Of a stretch of 18,153 nt of DNA, positions 7,826-13,480 are shown piece after piece. This DNA comes from an uncultured Clostridia bacterium (lineage in GTDB: Bacteria; Bacillota; Clostridia; Lachnospirales; Lachnospiraceae): NCBI GenBank assembly GCA_946405675.1, contig CAMJIC010000021.1, positions 1 through 18,153 on the forward strand, given 5' to 3'. Under the pieces are notes generated by a model, which had not been told where the DNA came from, ran no database searches, and saw only the letters and a program-made list of their open reading frames with translations. A program made the translations under genes and the position numbers. How positions within the stretch are numbered: the first letter of the stretch is position 1; every line of letters begins with the position of its first letter.

Positions 7826-8186
7826 GGCCTCCTCCCTTCTCCGCGTTATATTCCGTGATTTCTGCTCTTCTTGCCAATGAGAGCAGCGCGCGTTCAACAG
7901 TAAAGAAATCGCTTTCTTTCGCGCCTGGCCGAACCAGTACAATCAGGTCCAGGCCTTTCACAAATTCCGTTTCATGAAGTCTGTAGCTTTCTCTGACAAG
8001 CCTTGTCAAATGATGGCGGACAACGCTGTTTCCAACTTTTTTGCTCACCGATATGCCGACACGGTTTCTTTCTGAGCCCTTTCTCCGAAGCACATACAGA
8101 ACCAGCGTCCGGTTCGCCCAGGACCTCCCCCTCTGATAGACGATGGAAAAATCCTTTGTCTTTTTTAAACTTTCGGAAAATATCAT
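7794..8186 (-). CDS. rnpA: Ribonuclease P protein component
   Basis: RnpA is the protein subunit of RNase P, which trims the 5' leader from precursor tRNAs together with the catalytic RNA. The 130-residue protein shows the conserved basic region NRVGISVSKKVGNSVVRHHL and then TRLVRESYRLHE (about 41-72). This region corresponds to the family RNR motif, with His where many homologues have Asn. The start at 8186 (MIFSESLKKTKDF) is chosen because GGAGG lies 7 nt upstream and the N-terminus matches the family; the frame is open to 8240 but that extension overlaps a terminator-like hairpin. The 3' end overlaps yidD. It lies about 100 bp downstream of rpmH, the standard arrangement. Confidence 0.95.
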   Translation of the reverse strand: MIFSESLKKTKDFSIVYQRGRSWANRTLVLYVLRRKGSERNRVGISVSKKVGNSVVRHHLTRLVRESYRLHETEFVKGLDLIVLVRPGAKESDFFTVERALLSLARRAEITEYNAEKGGGHEEIHDVVHP

Positions 8187-8240
8187 AGATTCGCCTCCGG
8201 CCTGCCGCATGCAGACTGTGCCGATGGCCTGACCACACAT

Positions 8241-8275
8241 GAAAAGAGAGTTTCGAACAAAGCCTCGAAACTCTC
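8241..8275 (-). terminator. Terminator-like hairpin between rpmH and rnpA
   Basis: On the minus strand an 11-bp perfect stem, GAGAGTTTCGA and TCGAAACTCTC (8265-8275 with 8246-8256), is followed at once by TTTTC. It starts 11 bp after the rpmH stop. It probably attenuates transcription so that L34 mRNA exceeds rnpA mRNA, or marks a processing point. Confidence 0.75.
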
Positions 8276-8285
8276 CCCCACCTTC

Positions 8286-8420
8286 TTATGCGGAAAGAAC
8301 CTTTCTTCCCTTGGCTCTTCTGGCCTGGAGAACTTTTCTGCCGCCCTTTGTGCTCATCCTTGCACGGAAGCCATGCACCTTCGATCTTTGCCTTTTCTTC
8401 GGCTGAAATGTCATCTTCAT
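8286..8420 (-). CDS. rpmH: 50S ribosomal protein L34
   Basis: L34 is a small basic protein of the large ribosomal subunit. The 44-residue translation begins MKMTFQPKKRQRSKVHGFRA and continues RMSTKGGRKVLQARRAKGRK, ending VLSA. This matches the family's usual length and its TFQP, HGFRARM and GRKVL motifs. The start ATG at 8420 follows AAGGGGGTG with suitable spacing; a second in-frame ATG two codons later is less likely. A near-consensus promoter lies about 85 bp upstream and a terminator-like hairpin immediately downstream, so the gene can make a short separate mRNA as well as feed rnpA. Confidence 0.96.
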   Translation of the reverse strand: MKMTFQPKKRQRSKVHGFRARMSTKGGRKVLQARRAKGRKVLSA

Positions 8421-8504
8421 TGGTTCAACACCCCCTTCACTCCCAGATCTCTATCTCTCATGGGTTTCTATCATCCCGCCATCTATCGAGAAAACATCGC
8501 TACA

Positions 8505-8533
8505 ATTATATGCATAAGCTTATCATCAGTCAA
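8505..8533 (-). promoter_or_regulatory. Promoter of the rpmH operon
   Basis: On the minus strand TTGACT (8528-8533) and a perfect TATAAT (8505-8510) are separated by exactly 17 nt. The predicted start near 8498 gives a leader of roughly 80 nt before rpmH. This is the strongest sigma-A-type promoter in the window and faces away from dnaA. Confidence 0.85.
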
Positions 8534-8539
8534 GCTAAA

Positions 8540-8735
8540 AAATTGGCAGGTGTATAACCTGCAACAAATCCGCAGAGAATCCTCCGGTAATCCACTGTGA
8601 AAATTTGTCCACAATTTTAGTAACATTTTACACAATCAAGTCGATTCATCTGTGGATAACATGTCTGTCCTGGTGTATAACTCTGGAAAACACTGTAAAT
8701 ACGGGCTTTTCAGGAGGTCGAGTTATCCACATATA
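8540..8735. other. oriC, upstream half: DnaA box cluster
   Basis: Two perfect DnaA boxes are present: TTATCCACA at 8723-8731 (plus) and its complement TGTGGATAA at 8651-8659 (minus). A one-mismatch box TTGTCCACA lies at 8605-8613 (plus). Two boxes of form TTATACACC are on the minus strand at 8549-8557 and 8672-8680. The intervening stretch around 8600-8640 is AT-rich. The location between rpmH and dnaA is the classic Firmicute upstream origin (incA/B-like). The 8723 box lies just upstream of the dnaA promoter and suggests autoregulation. Confidence 0.85.
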
Positions 8736-8749
8736 TGTTTTTTCCCTGA

Positions 8750-8778
8750 TTGAAAATCGTGCCGTTTTATTTTATCAT
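8750..8778 (+). promoter_or_regulatory. Candidate dnaA promoter
   Basis: TTGAAA (8750-8755) and TATCAT (8773-8778) are separated by 17 nt; each differs from consensus at one or two bases. Transcription would start near 8785, leaving a leader of about 120 nt. A perfect DnaA box lies 19 bp upstream of the -35, fitting repression by DnaA. Confidence 0.65.
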
Positions 8779-8796
8779 GATCAGAGATTTGCACTT

Positions 8797-8822
8797 TTCT
8801 GATCTGCTTTTCGGGATCAGAA
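8797..8822 (+). other. Hairpin in the dnaA leader
   Basis: TTCTGATC (8797-8804) and GATCAGAA (8815-8822) form an 8-bp perfect stem with a 10-nt loop. It lies just after the predicted dnaA transcription start and just before a solo MITE palindrome, so the leader could fold into two successive hairpins. There is no T-run, so termination is unlikely. Confidence 0.45.
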
Positions 8823-8825
8823 GGA

Positions 8826-8857
8826 GTACCTGTTCAGAACCTGCCCGGAACAGTTAC
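8826..8857 (-). repeat. Solo terminal palindrome of the MITE family (dnaA leader)
   Basis: A 32-bp imperfect palindrome (GTACCTGTTCAGAA, CCTG, CCCGGAACAGTTAC) matches the right end of the 133-bp element in minus orientation. The flanking octamers CAGAAGGA and CGGCAGGG agree at only 5 of 8 positions, so any target duplication has decayed. It sits about 50 bp before the dnaA start codon. Confidence 0.65.
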
Positions 8858-8908
8858 CGGCAGGGTTCTTTTGAAACGGATCGATTATCATGGGAGTACA
8901 GTAGAGTT

Positions 8909-10294
8909 ATGTCAGAAATCAGCACTGAAATATGGAATGAGATCCTCCAAAGCGTGAAGCTGGAGTTTGATGTGACGGATGTTGCGTTCCGTACCTGGCT
9001 TCAGCCTCTCAGGGTCCACGATGTCAGGGATAACACGGTGATCATTCTTGTCACCACCGGACAGATGGGGATCGATTATATCTCCAAGAAATATCTGTTC
9101 CCCCTGAAGGTCGCTGTCGCGGAAATCACGGGAACGGAATATGAGATCGGTTTCATTCTTCCGGAGGATGCAAAGGAAGAGGAACTGAAGAATGTGGGAA
9201 GGGCAAAGGTCGCGCTTCCCGGGATCGACCCAAAGCTCAATATGGCGCTGCTCGATGCCGGGCTGAACCCGAAGTATACCTTTGAAAACTTCGTCGTAGG
9301 ATCCAATAACAAGTTTGCCCATTCCGCGGCAGTGGCCGTCGCGGATTCTCCCGGAAGGATGTATAATCCCTTCTTTATTTATGGCGGGCCGGGACTGGGA
9401 AAGACGCACCTGATGAATGCGATCGCCGCCCATATCATTACGACACAGCCGGAAAAATCTGTCTGTTATGTCTCATCGGAGACATTTACCAACCAGCTGA
9501 TCGACGCGCTCAGGAATTCCAGCAATATTTCCCTGATCACGTCCTTCCGGCACCGTTACCGCAACATAGACGTACTCCTGATCGATGATATACAGTTTAT
9601 TATAGGAAAGGAATCCACCCAGGAGGAGTTCTTCCACACCTTCAATGACCTGATCGGCAGGGAAAAGCAGATCATCATTTCCTCGGACCGTCCGCCGAAG
9701 GAATTCGACACCCTCGATGAGCGTCTGAAGACCAGGTTCGCCTCCGGCCTTCTTGCGGATATCCAGATGCCGGATTATGAGACAAGGATGGCGATCCTGC
9801 AGAAGAAGGCAGAGGCGGAGCATTATGCCATCAGCAATGAAGTCCTGCAGTATATTGCCACGAATATCCGCACCAATATCCGTGAGCTGGAGGGTGCGCT
9901 TACAAAGCTGATTGCGCTGAGCCGCGTGGAAAACAGTGAAATCACACCGGAGCTTGCGGAAAACGCGCTGAAGGAATTCATTTCTCCTGATAAGAAGAAA
10001 GAGATCACCTCAGACCTGATCATCAATACCGTGGCGGAGCATTTCAACATCTCCGCCCAGGATCTCAGGGGCTCCAAGCGTAACTCTGAGATCGTACAGC
10101 CCAGGCATATGGCGATGTACCTTTGCCGCAACATGACGAACCTTTCTCTCAATTCCATCGGAGAGGCACTGGGAAAGAGGGATCACTCCACCATCATGCA
10201 TGGGGTAGAGAAGATCGACAACGACATGAAGCAATATGAGGATATCCGCAGGACCATCGATGTTCTGAAAAAGAAGATCAATCCATCCGACTGA
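8909..10294 (+). CDS. dnaA: Chromosomal replication initiator protein DnaA
   Basis: DnaA is the AAA+ ATPase that binds DnaA boxes at oriC, melts the origin and loads the helicase. The 461-residue protein shows domain I at about 1-82 (IWNEILQSVKLEF...FRTWLQPL) and a short linker. The AAA+ core has Walker A GPGLGKTH at 160-167 and Walker B DVLLIDDIQ at 221-229. The DNA-binding domain IV carries the signature RDHSTIMHG at 424-432. The frame is open upstream to 8750, but the ATG at 8909 (MSEISTEIWNEIL) fits the family N-terminus; the extension would cover the promoter and leader. The ribosome site is weak: GGGAG lies about 12-16 nt upstream. The gene is flanked by DnaA box clusters on both sides. 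Confidence 0.98.
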   Translation: MSEISTEIWNEILQSVKLEFDVTDVAFRTWLQPLRVHDVRDNTVIILVTTGQMGIDYISKKYLFPLKVAVAEITGTEYEIGFILPEDAKEEELKNVGRAKVALPGIDPKLNMALLDAGLNPKYTFENFVVGSNNKFAHSAAVAVADSPGRMYNPFFIYGGPGLGKTHLMNAIAAHIITTQPEKSVCYVSSETFTNQLIDALRNSSNISLITSFRHRYRNIDVLLIDDIQFIIGKESTQEEFFHTFNDLIGREKQIIISSDRPPKEFDTLDERLKTRFASGLLADIQMPDYETRMAILQKKAEAEHYAISNEVLQYIATNIRTNIRELEGALTKLIALSRVENSEITPELAENALKEFISPDKKKEITSDLIINTVAEHFNISAQDLRGSKRNSEIVQPRHMAMYLCRNMTNLSLNSIGEALGKRDHSTIMHGVEKIDNDMKQYEDIRRTIDVLKKKINPSD

Positions 10295-10742
10295 CTGTTT
10301 TCACTTTATCCACCGGTTTTTCCACTTTTCCACAGAGAAAACGTGTGAATCCGTGTGAATGAGGGTGGAAAGGAAATGGAAAACGCCTTGTCCCGAAGGC
10401 AGCGGCATCGTCACCTGACTGCCTTCAGGCAAAAAGGGTGTGGAAAGAATCTGTGTTTTCCTGTTTGAACAACAGTGCTTTTCACCTCCTTTTCCAGAGC
10501 AAAAGTCCTGAAAATACGGGCGATGGATGGCCATTTCCCCAAATCCACAGGCCTTAAGAATAAGAATAAGAGTTTTATTGTTTTTTAGTTGGCTGGCCGC
10601 GGCCGTCAATCCGATTGTGGAAGATTCGTGACGCGCCAGGTTGTGGAACAGACGAAAAACGGATCGGGCAGCAGGCTGAGAAGGCTCTTTTGGAACCTGG
10701 CATAGCTGCAGCCGGATCAATACAATACGAGGTAAGGTAGGA
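10295..10742. other. oriC, downstream half: dnaA-dnaN intergenic region
   Basis: This 448-bp gap holds no gene. DnaA-box-like sites on the plus strand are TTATCCACC at 10306-10314 and TTTTCCACA at 10326-10334, each with one mismatch. Weaker minus-strand sites TCTTCCACA and TGTTCCACA lie at 10616-10624 and 10642-10650. A direct repeat CGTGTGAAT occurs at 10342-10350 and 10352-10360. An inverted repeat GAAGGCAG/CTGCCTTC spans 10395-10426. An AT-rich stretch at 10554-10590 contains TAAGAA, TAAGAA, TAAGAG in tandem. Next to it is a 10-bp GC palindrome GGCCGCGGCC (10595-10604). In Bacillus the unwinding site lies in this same gap, so this is the likely melting region. A weak -10-like TACAAT (10721-10726) may help drive dnaN. 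Confidence 0.65.
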
Positions 10743-11843
10743 ATGAAGATTACTGCACCAAAACAGGAGCTGATGAAATCACTGGGAATCGTTCTGAGGG
10801 CTGTGCCTTCCAGGACGACGATGAATATTCTCTATTGCATCCTGATCGATGCGACTGTTGATACGATCAAGTTCACCGCAAATGACATGGAGCTTGGGAT
10901 CGAGACATGCGTGAACGGCATCATCGAGGAAAGAGGACTGATTTGCCTGGACGCGAAAATGTTTTCCGAGATCGTCCGCAAGATGCCGGAGGATGATGTC
11001 ACGATCGAGGTCAGGGAGAACCTGCAGACAACGATCTCCTGCGGGAAATCCGTGTTCCGCATTGTGGGAAAGGATGCCACGGAGTTCAGCCCGCTTCCGT
11101 CCGTTGACCGGAAGGATCCTGTTACGCTGACCCAGTTCCAGCTCAGGGAGATGATCCGTCAGACCATCTTTTCCATTTCACCGAATGACGCGAATAAGAT
11201 CATGACCGGTGAATTTGTGCAGATCCGGGAAAATGAGATGCGGATTGTCGGCCTGGACGGCCACAGGATCGCGATCCGCAGGCTCCTGCTGAATATGGCA
11301 TATGATGCCCGGGAGGTGATCATACCCGGGAAAACCATGAATGAGATCGGGAAGATCCTGACCGGAGAGATGGAGGATGAGGTACGTCTGTATTTCACCA
11401 GGAATCACGTGCTGTTTGAGATGGATCAGACAACGGTGGTATCACGCCTGATCGATGGAAATTATTTCCGTGTGGATCAGATGCTGTCCAATGACTTTGA
11501 GACGAAGATCATCGTGAAGAAGTCTGCCCTTTCCAGCGCTGTGGACCGTGCGCTGCTGTTTACGAGCGAATCAGAAAAAAGGCCCCTTGTCCTGACGATC
11601 GAGCCAGAAAGCATGAACCTGCAGATCCGTTCTTCTGCCGGATCGATGTCGGATGATGTGGATATCGAGATGGAGGGGAAGGAGCTGAAGATCGGATTTA
11701 ATCCGAAGTTTATTCTCGATGCCCTGCGCGTCATTGATGATGAGGACATCCTGATCTACTTCCTGAATTCCAAGGCGCCCTGCTTCATCCGCGATGAAGA
11801 GCAGTCGTACATCTATATGGTTTTGCCTGTGAACTTTGTATGA
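10743..11843 (+). CDS. dnaN: DNA polymerase III beta subunit (sliding clamp)
   Basis: DnaN forms the ring-shaped dimeric clamp that tethers DNA polymerase III and binds many other replication and repair proteins. The 366-residue product is the normal family length and fits three repeated clamp domains. It begins MKITAPKQELMKSLGIVLRA and ends with the clamp-typical YMVLPVNFV. The internal VGLDGHRIAIRR segment corresponds to the conserved middle-domain strand. The ATG at 10743 follows AAGGTAGG. The gene lies 448 bp after dnaA, a long gap that contains origin elements. The stop codon is 14 bp before the next gene, rlbA, so the two are co-transcribed. Confidence 0.97.
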   Translation: MKITAPKQELMKSLGIVLRAVPSRTTMNILYCILIDATVDTIKFTANDMELGIETCVNGIIEERGLICLDAKMFSEIVRKMPEDDVTIEVRENLQTTISCGKSVFRIVGKDATEFSPLPSVDRKDPVTLTQFQLREMIRQTIFSISPNDANKIMTGEFVQIRENEMRIVGLDGHRIAIRRLLLNMAYDAREVIIPGKTMNEIGKILTGEMEDEVRLYFTRNHVLFEMDQTTVVSRLIDGNYFRVDQMLSNDFETKIIVKKSALSSAVDRALLFTSESEKRPLVLTIEPESMNLQIRSSAGSMSDDVDIEMEGKELKIGFNPKFILDALRVIDDEDILIYFLNSKAPCFIRDEEQSYIYMVLPVNFV

Positions 11844-11857
11844 TAAGGAGATTGTAT

Positions 11858-12079
11858 ATGGCAGATTTTACGCTCCGCAAGGGGGAGGATTTTATCAAGC
11901 TGGGGCAGCTTCTGAAGGCTGTGCGGCTTGTGGATGAGGGATCTGATGCCAAGCTTGTGATCAATGAGGGGAAGGTTTTGGTCAACTCTCAGGTCTGTAC
12001 GATGCGGGGAAAGAAGATCCATGATGGGGATACCGTTACATACAACGGTGAAGTGATCCATGTACATCAGCAGTCTTAA
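11858..12079 (+). CDS. rlbA: S4-domain RNA-binding protein, RlbA/YaaA family
   Basis: This small S4-domain protein is encoded between dnaN and recF in many Firmicutes. The fold binds RNA, and the Bacillus homologue YaaA/RlbA has been linked to ribosome assembly. The 73-residue product MADFTLRKGEDFIKLGQLLK... shows the S4 pattern IKLGQLLKAV...GSDAKLVINEGKVLVN and a final GDTVTYNGEVIHV strand. An ATG at 11840 overlaps the dnaN stop, but the ATG at 11858 is chosen because AAGGAG (11845-11850) is 7 nt upstream of it and downstream of the earlier ATG. Its last 20 bases overlap the start of recF, so translation is probably coupled. Confidence 0.9.
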   Translation: MADFTLRKGEDFIKLGQLLKAVRLVDEGSDAKLVINEGKVLVNSQVCTMRGKKIHDGDTVTYNGEVIHVHQQS

Positions 12080-13157
12080 GCTGGATCATTTCCGCAACTA
12101 CGACAGCCTCGATCTGGAGTTTTCTCCTGGCACGAACCTTTTTTACGGAGATAACGCGCAGGGGAAAACGAATATCCTTGAGGCTGTCTATTTCTGCGGT
12201 ACGACCAGGTCCCACAGAACCTCCAGGGACAGTGAGATGATCCGTTTTGATGCCAATGAAGCGCATCTTAGGATGGTGATGAAAAAGAGGTCGGCGGATT
12301 ACAGGATCGACATGCATCTGAAAGCGGGAAAGGCGAAGGGGATCGCGATCAATGGCTCTGCGATCCGAAAGGCACAGGAACTGGTAGGGCTTGGGCATTT
12401 CATATTCTTTTCGCCGGAGGATCTGGGCATGATCAAAAACGGCCCGCAGCAGCGGCGGCATTTCCTGGATATGGAGCTGTGCCAGCTTGACAGGATCTAT
12501 GTTTCCTCCCTTGCGGGATATACAAAGGTGCTGCAGCAAAGGAACCGGCTGCTGAAGGATCTTTCCTTCCGCCCGCAGGATATAGAAACCCTTGATGTGT
12601 GGGATGAGCAGCTTGTCAGGTATGGATCCGTCCTGATCGGCGCAAGGGAAGCATTCGTGAAGAGGCTTGGGGAGATCATCAGGCCGATCCATTTGAAGCT
12701 GAGCGGAGGCCGTGAGGAACTGGATGTGGGTTATGAGAAAAATGTGGACAGAGGCAGCTTTGCCGATGCCGTCAGGAAGGGCAGGGACAAGGATCTTCTC
12801 CTGAAATCCACAGGTACAGGCCCCCACAGGGATGATATGAGCTTTCAAGTCAACGGGATCGATATCAGAAAATACGGGTCTCAGGGACAGCAGAGGTCTG
12901 CTGCATTGTCTCTGAAGCTTGCGGAGATCGAGCTGGTACAGGAATCCACGGGGGATGTCCCCGTCCTTTTGCTGGATGATGTCCTGTCCGAGCTTGACAC
13001 GGGCAGGCAGCATTATCTCCTGGATTCCATCGGACATATCCAGACCTTCATTACCTGCACGGGACTGGAGGAGTATGAAAACAGTCCGGTCAGGATCGAC
13101 AGGATCCTTCATGTTTCTCAGGGGCATGTTTCGTTCGCATTTCCTGCACAAGTATGA
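12060..13157 (+). CDS. recF: DNA replication and repair protein RecF
   Basis: RecF is an SMC/ABC-type ATPase that binds gapped DNA with RecO and RecR and helps load RecA at stalled forks. The 365-residue protein shows the N-terminal LKLDHFRNYDSLDLEF motif, Walker A GDNAQGKT at 30-37, the ABC signature SQGQQR at 274-279, and Walker B PVLLLDDVLSELD at 301-313. The length is normal. Its start overlaps rlbA by 20 bases. In many Firmicutes a small DUF370 gene (remB) follows recF; none is seen here, and the 323-bp gap to gyrB is filled by repeats instead. The stop codon overlaps a candidate promoter for gyrB. Confidence 0.97.
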   Translation: MYISSLKLDHFRNYDSLDLEFSPGTNLFYGDNAQGKTNILEAVYFCGTTRSHRTSRDSEMIRFDANEAHLRMVMKKRSADYRIDMHLKAGKAKGIAINGSAIRKAQELVGLGHFIFFSPEDLGMIKNGPQQRRHFLDMELCQLDRIYVSSLAGYTKVLQQRNRLLKDLSFRPQDIETLDVWDEQLVRYGSVLIGAREAFVKRLGEIIRPIHLKLSGGREELDVGYEKNVDRGSFADAVRKGRDKDLLLKSTGTGPHRDDMSFQVNGIDIRKYGSQGQQRSAALSLKLAEIELVQESTGDVPVLLLDDVLSELDTGRQHYLLDSIGHIQTFITCTGLEEYENSPVRIDRILHVSQGHVSFAFPAQV

Positions 13158-13163
13158 TATAAT
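13134..13163 (+). promoter_or_regulatory. Candidate gyrB promoter with extended -10
   Basis: TATAAT at 13158-13163 is preceded by TGA, giving the extended -10 TGnTATAAT. That TGA is the recF stop codon. A weak -35 (TTCGCA, 13134-13139) lies 18 nt upstream. Transcription would begin near 13170 and give a gyrB leader of about 310 nt containing three inverted-repeat structures. Confidence 0.65.
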
Positions 13164-13181
13164 TTCCCCAAATGTGATAAG

Positions 13182-13258
13182 GATTCAGCGTCCCCGCTGA
13201 CCGCTTCGCCTGCAAGGATGTAAGGGTTTCCGGCTGTTCGTGCTGAGGGTGCTGAATC
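13182..13258 (+). other. Long inverted-repeat structure in the gyrB leader
   Basis: GATTCAGC (13182-13189) and GCTGAATC (13251-13258) bound a 77-nt segment. A smaller CAGCG/CGCTG hairpin lies within its left arm (13186-13199). The interior is GC-rich and not recognised as a known riboswitch. No T-run follows and no clear target duplication flanks it, so it is neither an obvious terminator nor an obvious insertion. It would be transcribed at the start of the gyrB leader. Confidence 0.4.
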
Positions 13259-13280
13259 ATTGCGAAATGGAAGATTGACG

Positions 13281-13313
13281 GTAACTGTTCGAATCGGGTT
13301 TTGAACCAGTTAC
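13281..13313 (+). repeat. Solo terminal palindrome of the MITE family (gyrB leader)
   Basis: A 33-bp imperfect palindrome (GTAACTGTTCGAA, then TCGGGTT, then TTGAACCAGTTAC) resembles the right end of the 133-bp element in plus orientation. The flanking octamers GATTGACG and GGTTGACC match at 6 of 8 positions, fitting a decayed target duplication. It is more diverged than copy C, which lies 12 bp downstream, so it probably arrived earlier. Confidence 0.65.
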
Positions 13314-13325
13314 GGTTGACCAATC

Positions 13326-13458
13326 GTAACTGTTCAGGACAGCCCGAAGCACTTGCTGCTGAGGGCGTATGAAAGAGTAGATTAAGTGGCATCGGGCGAT
13401 TCAGGATGCGAAGCATCGCCCGATGCGTAACTGTTCAGAACAGGTTCTGAACAGTTAC
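13326..13458 (+). mobile_element. 133-bp MITE-like element, copy C (gyrB leader)
   Basis: This is a complete copy in plus orientation, with ends GTAACTGTTCAG and CTGAACAGTTAC. The perfect 8-bp direct repeat GACCAATC flanks it at 13318-13325 and 13459-13466. All three internal hairpins are intact, with the terminal palindrome at 13427-13458. The element ends 12 bp before the gyrB Shine-Dalgarno (TGGAGGG, 13471-13477) and 22 bp before the start codon, so its terminal hairpin would lie against the gyrB ribosome binding site in the mRNA. Confidence 0.9.
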
Positions 13459-13480
13459 GACCAATCATTCTGGAGGGAAT

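Noticed and set aside
8750..8908. In-frame upstream extension of dnaA
   Set aside because: It covers the candidate promoter, the leader hairpin and a MITE remnant, starts with TTG without a good ribosome site, and does not resemble DnaA domain I.
12036..13151. Minus-strand open frame of 371 codons opposite recF
   Set aside because: It mirrors recF, which has all its ATPase motifs. The antisense product is not recognisable.
3137..13458. CRISPR or REP/BIME interpretation of the repeats
   Set aside because: Copies are dispersed, not arrayed with spacers. Terminal inverted repeats plus an individual 8-bp duplication at each site indicate transposition instead of a REP/RAYT-type pattern.
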